NCBI GenBank assembly: GCA_010692645.1
Contig: JAAHGS010000038.1
Coordinates: 1 to 50,086 of the forward strand
Direction: 5' to 3'
DNA length: 50,086 nucleotides
Origin: Symploca sp. SIO2E9
Lineage (GTDB): Bacteria; Cyanobacteriota; Cyanobacteriia; Cyanobacteriales; Coleofasciculaceae
Shown: positions 35,425 through 44,876 of the stretch, in pieces
Numbering within the stretch: the stretch's first letter is position 1
How the letters are laid out: each line of letters begins with the position of its first letter
Made by a program: the position numbers and the translations under genes
Notes under the pieces: model-generated
Told to the model about the DNA's origin: nothing
Databases searched by the model: none
What the model saw: only the letters and a program-made list of their open reading frames with translations

Positions 35425-36162
35425 GAAAAATCTCCAAAAATGTACTACTGCTTGCACAATTGTTGCCAAAACAATAGCGATTTCAACAACTAATAGCAGC
35501 TAAAATATTCAACCCTTTGTTATAGAAATTATAAATAACTTACAAGATATTTAGTCTCCCTCTCTGGGTTTAAATATAGGTAATTGATAAGACTAAATTA
35601 AAATTTCTTGAGAGAATTTTCAGGTTTTTGAGTTAGTAGATCAATGGTAGGAATTTTGGATATTATGATTTTTGATGTCACTGATGTTTAGAGCAAGCAA
35701 CTTTTAGCATCTGCGTTATGTCGCATAACACTATAACACATTAATGAAGATAATAAAAAGTAACTTCTTCAAGTTTGTGGGCATCAATAAATTCAAGTTT
35801 TTGCTTAAAAGTCAACTTATGACTGTGATTGATTTATTTAAAGTTTAAGCGTACTTCATGAAATCTATACATTATGACTGTATAACTTTAAATTACCAAC
35901 ATATTGGCAACCAAGAAAACTCGTACCGCTATGTTAAAATTATGAATTTTAAAACCTGCACTGAGTGAAGCAAATATGTCCAAAGTTAAAAAACTGATTT
36001 AATAGGCTTTTCAATGATTGGGAATGGTCGTTTTATTTACGGCTTGCTGTAGTAGTTATAACTAACCTGTCTTGATATTCAGAAACTAAGACCAGGTAAT
36101 TTATCAGCAATTATAGAATGATGTATCTTAAAAAAAATGATTAAAGCTTCTTCTGCAATCAA
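35425..36162. other. AT-rich spacer of about 740 bases, no gene
   Basis: Upstream of the sulfotransferase gene and downstream of the CHR transporter gene. I see no open frame with coding character, no long repeat and no tRNA. It should hold the main promoter of the sulfur block. Confidence 0.6.
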
Positions 36163-37362
36163 CTAAAAAAGTAATAAGCCAACAATTCCAGCTACTGGTA
36201 TGATTAAGACTACATCTAAGCGGAAACGAATAAGGGCAATAATTGCCACAATGAAGATCAATGCTGAGGCCCAATGAAGTATTGCAGTTTTACTCACCAC
36301 AACAGCTGCGGCCATGAGCATACCAACAACAGCTGGCCTGACTCCTTTTAGTGCTGCCTGAATGGCAACAGAGTGCTTGAGGCTATCGAGAAAATAAGTA
36401 CCCACTAACATTAGTAAAGCAGGTGGCCCAAACATGCCAGCTGTTGCAGACATAGCACCAAGTAGTCCAGCAACTTTGTATCCAATAAAAGCCGAAGAGA
36501 TCAGAATTGGACCAGGCGTAATCTGGCTAATTGCCAAACCGTCAATAAACTCCTGTTCACTGAGCCAACCTTGACCGTTAACAACTAAATCCTGAATAAT
36601 AGGGATAAAAACATAGCCACTGCCAAACAGGGTTACACTCATGGCGGCAAAGGTACTAAATAGCTTGAGTATTAGAGAGGGCTTTACCGCTAGCAGCCCA
36701 ACTGCAGGCAAAGTTGAGATTGATAGCAATTTGTTTGAACTTTGAGGCTCAGTTCGGTAAGATTTTGAGGTGGTACTAATTTGATGACGAAATAACAACC
36801 ACCCTGTCAAGCCAGATGCTAGGATAATCCCAAGAGTGCTATAAAAACCACCAATACCTAACAGAATCGCGCAAGCAATAACACTGATAACGATTTCAGT
36901 AACTCCCTTGATTGTTTGATTAGCCATACTCCAAGCCGCTGAAATTATAATTGCGACCATCGCTGGGGTAAAGCCCATGAATAGTTTGTCTACTACTGGA
37001 ATTTCCCCCAATTGGAAGTAGGCAATACTCAAACCCAAAACCAATACAAATGTTGGCAGTAGAGCCGCGATGCCGCATACCAGCGCACCGGAGATACCAC
37101 GCAGGCGGTAGCCGACACCAACTACAACATTAAATGCCATTGGTCCTGGTAGTACAGATGCTAAGAAGATGGCATCGAGAACATCTTGTTCCTGGAGTAG
37201 GTTTTTCTTCCTGAGGTAGCTTTGAATAACTGCAATCATCGGCATAAAGCCTCCCCAGGCAGTACTGCCTATCTTCAAAAATATCCAGAACAAATTTCCC
37301 AAAGAAGGAGTAGAGTCGCTTTGAGTTAATTTCATGGCTTGATATGCCTCGGTTGCCTTCAT
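36163..37362 (-). CDS. chrA: Chromate transporter (CHR) family protein
   Basis: 399 residues with about ten to twelve hydrophobic segments in two halves, each with the family signature: GSTAWGGFMPM..LASVLPGPMAFN in the N-half and TLFGSGYVFIPI..ISQITPGPILIS in the C-half, as in the long CHR family. CHR proteins export chromate; several relatives may move sulfate, the chemical analogue. Proximity to sulfate genes is suggestive but there is a 740-base gap. I used the ATG at 37362; the ATG at 37335, after GAGG, is an alternative. Confidence 0.85.
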   Translation of the reverse strand: MKATEAYQAMKLTQSDSTPSLGNLFWIFLKIGSTAWGGFMPMIAVIQSYLRKKNLLQEQDVLDAIFLASVLPGPMAFNVVVGVGYRLRGISGALVCGIAALLPTFVLVLGLSIAYFQLGEIPVVDKLFMGFTPAMVAIIISAAWSMANQTIKGVTEIVISVIACAILLGIGGFYSTLGIILASGLTGWLLFRHQISTTSKSYRTEPQSSNKLLSISTLPAVGLLAVKPSLILKLFSTFAAMSVTLFGSGYVFIPIIQDLVVNGQGWLSEQEFIDGLAISQITPGPILISSAFIGYKVAGLLGAMSATAGMFGPPALLMLVGTYFLDSLKHSVAIQAALKGVRPAVVGMLMAAAVVVSKTAILHWASALIFIVAIIALIRFRLDVVLIIPVAGIVGLLLF

Positions 37363-38081
37363 TTAAAAGAATTCGCTAGTTATCTACGAAGAGGCACCCA
37401 TAAGATTTCGGCATACAGTGACTACCAGTTTGGTTTCAGGCAAAGCAAAAGCTACTACTCCAACCCAAAGTAGAATTGGATAATTTTAAAACAGTAAGCC
37501 TATAAAACCGACAACCCCGATGTTTTGAGCTTGAAGGGAAAGGGAAACAAGGGAACTGTGCTTGTTAGTACACTCTGTTGATCTGGCGAGATATTACATA
37601 CTATCCAGGTGCGCTTCCAGACATTAATTGTTTCTAAGTAAACCCTTGAACCTTTGCTATTAACTTGGGTTTGTAACCCCACATTGGTCTTATCTTTTCG
37701 TGTTAATTACTAGTATTGCCTGGTTTGTAGGTTAGTGCAATCAGCCCATTGGTAGAACTGATATGTTAGTCTCAAACAGCTTCATCAAATCTTTGTAATC
37801 TGCTGAGACACAATTTAAAATCCATAAGTACTATATATGCTGCTCAAAATTCTTGAGATTGCTAAGTTAACGACTGATTCTAATATACTCTCATCATTGT
37901 ATTAAAGCAAAAAATAAATTTTTGCTACTTCTTTGAAGTCGTTTCGGTCAAGGGGCTATAGACAACAGGAGTTAGCCTTAGTGGGTTGGCTTTGACACCC
38001 TTTAACCCAACCGACAAGCTCCCCCTGCTTGCCTAAATCTATCAACTTAAAGTGAAACTCTATAGGATCTTACCCTTCGAC
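37363..38081. other. Spacer upstream of chrA, no gene
   Basis: Mostly AT-rich. A palindrome GGGTTGG..CCAACC lies at about 37981-38012. A minus frame at 37500-37682 lacks coding character. The family A repeat element begins at 38082. Confidence 0.55.
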
Positions 38082-38176
38082 GGGTGAACGAAATTTTGCG
38101 TGGGATTTGAATTCTCCGCGTCTGGAGCGTCTGGAGCGTCTGCTTAATTATTTCCCCACACCTTTTTTCGCTCACC
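38082..38176. repeat. MITE-like dispersed element, family A, copy 2
   Basis: 95 bp, the same ends and sequence as 23892-23995 but with two, not three, GTCTGGAGC core units. Its right end overlaps the last codons of the chemoreceptor gene: the TGA stop (38172-38174) is inside the inverted end. Confidence 0.88.
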
Positions 38177-41100
38177 CCCCTTCGACTTTGAAGGCACCGA
38201 CGGACGTCTGCAACTGTTGCGCTACCTCTACAGTTTGTTGTAGAGAGATAGCCACTTGATCAGAAGAATCAGAAGTACGCGCCGAAGCGGTAGCAATCTC
38301 CTGCATCAAACTCCTGACTTGTTGAGAAGTTTCGGTTTGAGAGTCTGTCGCTTCTGAAATTGATTGCACAAGTTGGTCAATCTGACGAGACACGTTCAGA
38401 ATATGACCAAGACTATGTTTCGTCTGCTCCACGAGACGCGTTCCCTCAACTACCTGCGTAGTACTATCTTCCATCGCTTCAAGTACTTGAGCAGTTTCCA
38501 ATTGAATACTCTCAACAATCTGCTCAATCTCTCTGGTGGCTGAGGCTGACTTTTTGGCAAGTTCACCCACTTCTTCTGCTACGACGGCGAAACCTTGACC
38601 CTCTTCACCAGCACGAGCAGCTTCAATACCAGCATTAATTGCTAACAAATTAGTTTGGAGAGCAATTTGGTGAATGAGCGCTACCACCTTGGAAATTTCT
38701 TGGGATGACTCGCCTAGGCGCTTCACCTTCTTAGCTGTCTCAGCCACTGTTGTCCGCAGACCCATGATGTTATACACTGTCAGATCCATCGTTTCCTGAC
38801 CGATTTCGGCAGTCTCAGAAGCACTACTAGCCACAGATGCTGCCTGAGTAGCGCTCTCGGCAACAGCTTGAATTGAAAGGGTCATTTGTTCAATTGACTC
38901 GAGAGTGCGGGTAGTCTCTTGAACCTGTTGCAGAGCTTCGGCAGAAAGTTGGCGAATTGCCCTCTCGTCTTCCTCAATAGCAGTATTAACTTGCATCGCC
39001 GATTGCTTCACCTGCGTCACAATTTCCCGTAGACTCTCAACGATGGAATTGAAAAAGTCAGCGACAGTACCAATCTCACCAGAAGTCACCTCAGCCCGCA
39101 CCGTGAGGTCTCCTCGGGCTGCACCTTCGACATCATCGAGAAGTGACAACAGCTTGAGCTGGAGTTCTTCTTTCTGTTGACGCTCCTTTTCAGAATTGGC
39201 TTCAGCAGTTAAACGTGCCTGTTGTTGCTGTTCGAGGAAATTGCTTTGGTCAAGAGCTGAGCCAATTTGCAGTGCCACCTGCTTGAAGAAACTGATTTCT
39301 GATTCCTGCCAGCGTCGTGGAGCAGAACACTGGTGCGTTATTAGCAAGCCGTGTAGTCTGCCGTAGGCAATGATGGGCCCGACTAAATTTGCCCTAACCT
39401 TAAAGGGTTGGAGCTGACTCAGGTGACAATCAGTCAGGTTGGCTTTGTCAATGTCCTCACATGCCAGGACACGACCCCGTTTATATTTTTCAACATAGTT
39501 GTCGGCAAAGCAAGGGTCAGCAATTTTTGCGCCCAGGGTTTTGGGCCAAACAGAAGCTACTGATTCAGCAACAATAGTTCCCTGCCAGTTCTCATCAAAC
39601 AAATAGACAATAACTCGGTCTGTACTAAGGGTTTCTCGAACACCAGCAAGGGCACGCTGGTAAATATCCTCAGGATTTAGTGCTTCCCTAATACCAGAAG
39701 TAATATCATTAAGTTGCTGGGCACGGGAAACTTCGGCTTCTTTCTGGCTAATGAATTTGGCACTGGTTAAAGAAATTCCGACCTGAGCGCCCAAATCCTT
39801 GAGGAAATTAACTTCTGAGGGTTGCCACACCCGAGTTCCAGAACATTGATGGGCAATGAGCAAGCCCATTAGCTCTCCTCCGGAAACGATGGGCGTAACT
39901 AGGTTGGCTTTGACTTGCAGTCGGTCTAATAACTGTACGTGCTTAAGAGAATAATTATGTTCCCGGATGTCATTGGTGGGAACAACCCGCCCTTTTTTGA
40001 ATTCTCCAATTAGTTCTGGAGTAATACAAGGGTCCGAGGTTTGGTCTGCTAAAGCTCGGGACCAACCAGGATCAACTGCCTCGGCAATAACACTACCGCT
40101 AAAGTCAGACTCAAAGCCATAAACCACTACCCTGTCTGCTTTGAGTAGTTTCTTCGCCCCTTGAGCTGCTAGGTCTAAGATATAGCTCCGGTCTTCTTTT
40201 TTAGCAGAGGAGGTGGCAATGTCTGCAAATAACTGGGCTTGTTCCAAAGAGGCTTGCTGTTTTTCAAGAAGATTTCCTAACTGGTCTGCCATGAGGTTAA
40301 TATTAGAACCCAAAATAGCCAGTTCGTCTTCACCTGTAACCTGCAAACGGAGATTGAGGTCACCTTGACCCATTTTTTTGACAGCATTAGTCGCTACTAG
40401 CACTGGACGTGTAGCGCGGTTAGCTAGATAAACTGCCAGCAGACTCACTAATCCTGCTGTCAAGATGGTACCACCCAAGACAGTCTGGAGCAATATACTC
40501 TTAGCCTCAAAGGCAATAGCTATGGGCGTGGCAATGGCAGCTTCCCATTTTAGTTCTGGCAAGCCTTCTTGTGACCTCAAAGGATCGTAAACAAACAAAT
40601 CCTCTTCTTTATCGATCTGATCCAAAATAATCTTACTATCTGTTTTACCTGCTGCCCGCAGCTTCTCTATTTCAGGATAAATATCCTCAGCTATTTGATT
40701 TTCCCTCTCAGTTTGATTGGCGACAACAATTTTACCGGTATCTCTATCAATCAGATAAAATTGGTCCCCATCACTACTGAATTGGGCAAGTAATTCACCG
40801 ATGTGTTGGACTGGTACCCGCGCCCGAATAATAGCAACAGTATTGCCCGTATTTTTATCCTTAACAGGTGCAGCAAAGTGAAGGGTAAGCCTGTCAGGAG
40901 TGTTAGAAACAGCAGGTTTGATGGCATTTCCAATCACAGGTTTGTCTGTCTTTCGTACCTCCTTAAAATACTGTCGGGAACTTTGGTTAGGTATTTCTTC
41001 TCCTGTAGTTTGGACAATAAGTTTACCTTGGGGATCAACTACAGAAATTAGGTCATAGACTTGGCTAGCTTCTTTAAATTGGTCGAGCTGGGCAACCTTG

Positions 41101-41588
41101 TCTGAGGGAGAAGTGCTTGCTCTGAGGGCTGGATCCGTCAGCATCGGCAGTTGGGATAGAATCTCAATATCCCCATAACGCTCAAGTAGAAAACGCTTGA
41201 CCTTGTCTTCCATGCTGACGACACGAGCAAGTTTAGTATTAGTGACTCTGTTGGTGATTACTTCGTCAGCCAATTGATAAGCAACTCCTCCAATTAGCAC
41301 CACTGGTAAGGTACTCAAGACAACGGCAAGAGCTGTGACTTTTTGCTGTAAGCGCAGCTTATGCCACCATGGAATGCGCAAAGAAGAGTTCTGTTGAGAG
41401 GGAGGCATACTCATTTGCTGCATATTAATTTCCTTAACAACAGGTCGCGATATATTAGTCTCCGTATAGGTTTGGGAATTACTGTGACCGTTTAAACCGT
41501 TTTGCTGTACACCATTTAGGGAAGAATGCCCTTGTCCATTAGCTTGTTGGTTGTAAGCTTTTGGATCTGGATCAAACCAAGTTGCCAT
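38172..41588 (-). CDS. PixJ-like methyl-accepting chemoreceptor with dCache and two GAF (cyanobacteriochrome) domains
   Basis: 1138 residues from the ATG at 41588, preceded by GAGGA. Order: Gln/Asn-rich cytosolic start (1-75), membrane helix (about 84-107), Cache-type periplasmic sensor (108-365), second helix (366-390), HAMP (391-445), GAF1 (about 465-608), GAF2 (about 640-785), HAMP (815-865) and the MCP signalling hairpin (890-1138; tip [20 protein letters not shown]). GAF2 has the DXCF motif DPCF (Cys693) and the canonical bilin Cys-His in TDCHLSQL (Cys721), like the blue/green PixJ class. GAF1 has DPCI (Cys521) but Lys549 at the canonical Cys site. Inferred: a photoreceptor for phototaxis. 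No che/pix genes adjoin. The last codons and TGA come from a repeat element. Confidence 0.88.
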   Translation of the reverse strand: MATWFDPDPKAYNQQANGQGHSSLNGVQQNGLNGHSNSQTYTETNISRPVVKEINMQQMSMPPSQQNSSLRIPWWHKLRLQQKVTALAVVLSTLPVVLIGGVAYQLADEVITNRVTNTKLARVVSMEDKVKRFLLERYGDIEILSQLPMLTDPALRASTSPSDKVAQLDQFKEASQVYDLISVVDPQGKLIVQTTGEEIPNQSSRQYFKEVRKTDKPVIGNAIKPAVSNTPDRLTLHFAAPVKDKNTGNTVAIIRARVPVQHIGELLAQFSSDGDQFYLIDRDTGKIVVANQTERENQIAEDIYPEIEKLRAAGKTDSKIILDQIDKEEDLFVYDPLRSQEGLPELKWEAAIATPIAIAFEAKSILLQTVLGGTILTAGLVSLLAVYLANRATRPVLVATNAVKKMGQGDLNLRLQVTGEDELAILGSNINLMADQLGNLLEKQQASLEQAQLFADIATSSAKKEDRSYILDLAAQGAKKLLKADRVVVYGFESDFSGSVIAEAVDPGWSRALADQTSDPCITPELIGEFKKGRVVPTNDIREHNYSLKHVQLLDRLQVKANLVTPIVSGGELMGLLIAHQCSGTRVWQPSEVNFLKDLGAQVGISLTSAKFISQKEAEVSRAQQLNDITSGIREALNPEDIYQRALAGVRETLSTDRVIVYLFDENWQGTIVAESVASVWPKTLGAKIADPCFADNYVEKYKRGRVLACEDIDKANLTDCHLSQLQPFKVRANLVGPIIAYGRLHGLLITHQCSAPRRWQESEISFFKQVALQIGSALDQSNFLEQQQQARLTAEANSEKERQQKEELQLKLLSLLDDVEGAARGDLTVRAEVTSGEIGTVADFFNSIVESLREIVTQVKQSAMQVNTAIEEDERAIRQLSAEALQQVQETTRTLESIEQMTLSIQAVAESATQAASVASSASETAEIGQETMDLTVYNIMGLRTTVAETAKKVKRLGESSQEISKVVALIHQIALQTNLLAINAGIEAARAGEEGQGFAVVAEEVGELAKKSASATREIEQIVESIQLETAQVLEAMEDSTTQVVEGTRLVEQTKHSLGHILNVSRQIDQLVQSISEATDSQTETSQQVRSLMQEIATASARTSDSSDQVAISLQQTVEVAQQLQTSVGAFKVEGG

Positions 41589-42753
41589 AAAACAATTTCC
41601 TCGAAGCAATAGTAAATTGAAATAATATCGAAAATTGCATTGCCAGAACTTAAGCGCTGTGCATAACCAACGAATATGCCCAGAAGGTACTCGAGCCTTA
41701 AGGTTTCTCCTCTACAACTATTGAGTTGGTTAGTATCTCTTCCACTGGGAAGTATAGTTGCCGCTCTAAGTCCGAGTCGGTTATGTTGGCATCTATGCAA
41801 ATGAAGTTCAAAATACATCAAAAGAGCGATAGCTTATCCCTACTGCTTAGCAACCTTGGCACTTCAGATACTAAGCCCCGCTTGCAGCGTTAAGGGTTAG
41901 ATATTAACTATGAGTGCTTCAGGATTCGAGTATCAGCAGGATTGATTTCTGTTAACGAGTGCACCCATAGTTTCTAAAGAACTAAGCCTGAGACAATTGG
42001 TCAACAGCAGCAGATTAAATATGGCGTAGAGTTCAACAGCCCTGTGGTTTCAAACTTGGTTCACGCAATTTTATATAAACTTGGCAGATGCTGATGGCAA
42101 TCAGTAAAGTGCGCTCACTACAGCTTGTTATAGATAGATCTTCGTTATTGTGATCATGCAGCCCTATCCATCATATTGCAGGAGTTCGCCTCTGCGCAAC
42201 TTTAATCTACCTAGCTATATGATTACTTTATGATTGTGCCAATTTTTTCTAAAGCACTTGGGAGCAAGCAAGCTATACTAGCCGTAGCAACACTAACAAC
42301 ACCAGACGACGATTATCCCCAAGGGGCAGCGCCTTAGCAAAGTAGCTCTGAAAGAATCAACAATTGTCCTGCCAAAGGATGCCCGAAGGACTGTAGTCGC
42401 ACTGCCAAGCGATCGCCTCTTGGGCAGAGCAAGTCTAGCTAGTTTATTCTTAACAATATCAAACTTTTGCAATTCCTCGTGAGATAGGCAATTGCTAGTA
42501 GTTTGCTTAAGATTTAATGATGTATTCAACAAACTCATTTTGCTCTGAACTAAAAAGCCTTCTATGGAAGTGAAGGAACTATTAGGGAGATTTAAGTGCC
42601 AAAGTACAAATAACTCTGACCCTGTCGAGCCTAAAGCAGAACTATAACCAGGACAGAGCAATTGCTAGCCCACTACTCCTATTCTCCGAGAAGCGAGGAT
42701 TTTCCGGACAGCTTATAGGAAAATAATCATCGGTATTTCCGAGGAAGTGTACC
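41589..42753. other. Spacer of about 1.2 kb upstream of the chemoreceptor gene
   Basis: No credible gene. A minus frame at 42293-42661 (122 codons) has composition and content unlike a protein (Cys/Ser/Arg-rich ends) and spans a HIP1 octamer (42409). The length may reflect regulatory DNA or a lost gene. Confidence 0.5.
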
Positions 42754-43188
42754 CTACTCCCTCATTTTGGGTGTGAGTACTTCGACGCCGAAGAGAGTCT
42801 CAATCCAAACTCTTGCACCGCATGGCTTAGGCTTGTCACGCCGATAAACTACCCGGCACGGTCCATGGATTTCCACTTCGTGACCGTAAGTATTGTTTTG
42901 CCCTCGTTTCACGCTAATTACCGGAGCAGGTTTTTCCTGTTTTTGATTTTGGCGAATAGTCTGCTGATTGACATGAATGATCGTTACAGGAGCAGGTCTT
43001 TTCCTGTGCCAACGGGCTTTTGGACCTCTGGTTCCTTCACTTACCTTTGGCATGCCGTCAATGAGAGGAATTATCCAAGACCTGCCAATCTTAAAGGCTC
43101 CTTGAATTCTGCCAGAAGAAAGTAACTGGCATATTCGTCTGGCAGATACCCCCATCAGTTTTGCCCCTTGTGCGCTACCAACAAACAT
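42754..43188 (-). CDS. Small helix-turn-helix (MerR/excisionase-like) protein
   Basis: 144 residues. N-terminal helix-turn-helix AQGAKLMGVSARRICQLLSSGRIQGAFKIGRSWIIPL is the HTH_17/excisionase pattern (about 5-45). A basic Arg/Lys/Pro linker follows (60-90), then a short beta-rich C-terminal region with HEVEIHGPCRVVYR and PCGARVWIET. I do not recognise the C-terminal region. Likely a DNA-binding regulator; target unknown. It is flanked by long spacers, so it has no operon partner. Confidence 0.7.
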   Translation of the reverse strand: MFVGSAQGAKLMGVSARRICQLLSSGRIQGAFKIGRSWIIPLIDGMPKVSEGTRGPKARWHRKRPAPVTIIHVNQQTIRQNQKQEKPAPVISVKRGQNNTYGHEVEIHGPCRVVYRRDKPKPCGARVWIETLFGVEVLTPKMRE

Positions 43189-43532
43189 GTGTTTTTAAAC
43201 TATTCTTTTTACTGTACCGTTTATTTTCTCGTGCTGGTAGTCTTTTTGTCATCAGGAAAATTACCTGCGTATCTGGGACTCACTCACCACTGTTGATCAC
43301 CCCCTAGTCAATATCCTGATGGCAGGAATCGAAGGTTGGCAGGAAGGAAACTCAAAATAACCATCACTAACCATAATGCGAAGATAATGCAGTTAGCGGA
43401 ATTCCGACCATCCGGTCAATCTTCTCCTGAAGCGCCTTCAAAGATCAGGCAGTATGGCAGCGGTTCGTCAAAAAATGTAACATCTGCAACTTCGGTATGA
43501 AAGCAAATTTTTATTAAGTTTGCGTTTTTCTG
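43189..43532. other. Spacer with a coding-like fragment
   Basis: A plus frame at 43241-43360 reads like a protein C-terminus (see separate entry). The rest has no visible genes or strong hairpins. Confidence 0.5.
43241..43360 (+). pseudogene. Short coding-like fragment, probable C-terminal gene remnant
   Basis: 39 codons between a TAG (43238) and a TAA (43358) without a start codon, reading FCHQENYLRIWDSLTTVDHP and then LVNILMAGIEGWQE. Amino-acid character is that of a folded protein end, but no family is recognised. Nothing upstream continues it. Confidence 0.35.
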
Positions 43533-44507
43533 TTAGTGATAATAGCCCTTAATCCATAGATAAAAAGGACTACTGAGACTACTCAAAAATAGCTGTAGTT
43601 CGCAAGCTGCAACTAAGTCAGTCCTCACCTGTTGCCGATACTTTAGCAAGTGCAGAGCAATTTTGCGCAGGTCATTAATTAGGTAAGCCGCGAAGGCTAG
43701 TGGTTTCTGCCAGGTTTTAAAGCCAAGCATGCGCGTGACATGGCGGCTGAGTCCAATACCCCGAAGTAAGTTGAGGAGATAGTATCTCTCTAGACGCCAG
43801 TGAGGAATTTTGTGGTCAATTTCCATGGAGGGGTTGTACCAGATTTCCCAACCACGGGCTTGGATATAGGAAAGCATCTCCAAATCTTCGCCAGTAACGA
43901 TGTGATTATGGGTGCGCCCTGTCAAAATTTGCTGATTAGGAACAGTTTCTAGCCAAGCCTGTTTACGTACCACCAACCCAGCCGACGGCGGCAGTAATTT
44001 TCGCTCAGGTTTATAGCGCAGGGGTTGGTAACCGCGCTCAGTGATTGCCAAAAAGGGAGCAATGCGCTCAAAATTTTCTGGGGGCGCAACTTCAAACAAA
44101 CCGTGGATTTGACTGCCATAGGCACCAGCATGAGGATGTTCCTGAGCAAAAACATAGGCGGCTCTCACCCAATCAGGAGCGGGCAAGTTGTCATCGTCTA
44201 GAAAACCAACTAGCTTGCCTCTAGCTTCTTTGAAGGCATGGTGTCTCGCAAATGCTGCTCCTTGCTTAGGTTCAAAGCAATACCTTAAAGGATATTGCTT
44301 TGACCATGACTTTTGATAAGCTTGAACAAGAGCTGCTGTGTTGTCGGTACTATTGTTGTCAACTACAATTACCTCCCAGCTAAATTGTTCTGAGGGACTG
44401 GCAACAAGCATTGCCTGTTGGCAACAAGTTTGCAGTCGCTCTAACACTTCCGGTAGGCGCTTTTCCCCGTTATAAGTTGGGATGGCAACAGTTAAATCAA
44501 CGTTCAT
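43533..44507 (-). CDS. hpsE: Glycosyltransferase family 2, HpsE-like (hormogonium polysaccharide)
   Basis: 324 residues from the ATG at 44507 (MNVDLTVAIPTYNGEKRLPE); a start at 44534 is also in frame. A GT-A fold: VVDNNSTDNTAAL, FLDDDNLPAPDWV (metal DXD), and the acceptor segment TGEDLEMLSYIQARGWEIWYNP. PPSAGLVVRKQAW and IDHKIPHWRLERYYL match, from memory, HpsE of filamentous cyanobacteria, which adds sugars in the exported polysaccharide needed for hormogonium gliding. No other hps genes are in the window. If wrong, it is still a family 2 glycosyltransferase. Confidence 0.72.
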   Translation of the reverse strand: MNVDLTVAIPTYNGEKRLPEVLERLQTCCQQAMLVASPSEQFSWEVIVVDNNSTDNTAALVQAYQKSWSKQYPLRYCFEPKQGAAFARHHAFKEARGKLVGFLDDDNLPAPDWVRAAYVFAQEHPHAGAYGSQIHGLFEVAPPENFERIAPFLAITERGYQPLRYKPERKLLPPSAGLVVRKQAWLETVPNQQILTGRTHNHIVTGEDLEMLSYIQARGWEIWYNPSMEIDHKIPHWRLERYYLLNLLRGIGLSRHVTRMLGFKTWQKPLAFAAYLINDLRKIALHLLKYRQQVRTDLVAACELQLFLSSLSSPFYLWIKGYYH

Positions 44508-44534
44508 TATCTTCACTCTGCAATTGGCAATCAC

Positions 44535-44753
44535 CTAGAACTGCTAATCTTAGTGTTCCCACTGCTAAGAGCAAAATCCCAAAGTTAAATCCTCCAGAGC
44601 TAACCCTTAATGGGGAGAGGGGGAGATGGGGAGATGGGGAGATGATTTGAACCTCTCCCAACTTAAGACACCTTATTTTCAGGAGCTACAATACCCCCGG
44701 TATAATCTTAGGAGGTGCGGAGGAAACCTCTGCGTGGATTGCACCTCGATTGA
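44535..44753. other. Divergent spacer before the GTPase block
   Basis: Contains a GGGGAGAG/GGGGAGAT minisatellite (44612-44644). AGGAGG at about 44711 is an excellent ribosome-binding sequence followed by GTGCGGAGG, but that frame stops at a TGA (44751-44753) just before the GTPase frame opens. Confidence 0.5.
44612..44644. repeat. Purine-rich minisatellite (GGGGAGAT)n
   Basis: Four units of the octamer family found at 26484 and 32745. Confidence 0.85.
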
Positions 44754-44876
44754 CTGTGGGAGGGTGTCACGAACACTAACAGAACTGCACGCATTGCCAG
44801 TATTATTGAAAAACGACAGCCTCTAGCTGAAAAAATTGCAGGTGTTGAGGCGCTACTATCGTCTCTTTCTAGAGCC

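Noticed and set aside
36163-37362. Assigning the CHR protein as the sulfate importer of the sulfur block
   Set aside because: It is 740 bases away, and CHR family substrates cannot be set by sequence; kept as chromate-family transporter.
37500-37682. 60-codon minus-strand frame
   Set aside because: Low-complexity (FPFPFK) encoded by a purine tract, no motif, no upstream signal.
42293-42661. 122-codon minus-strand frame in the 41.6-42.7 kb spacer
   Set aside because: Residue composition and lack of any motif do not look like a protein; it crosses a HIP1 octamer and has no ribosome-binding site.
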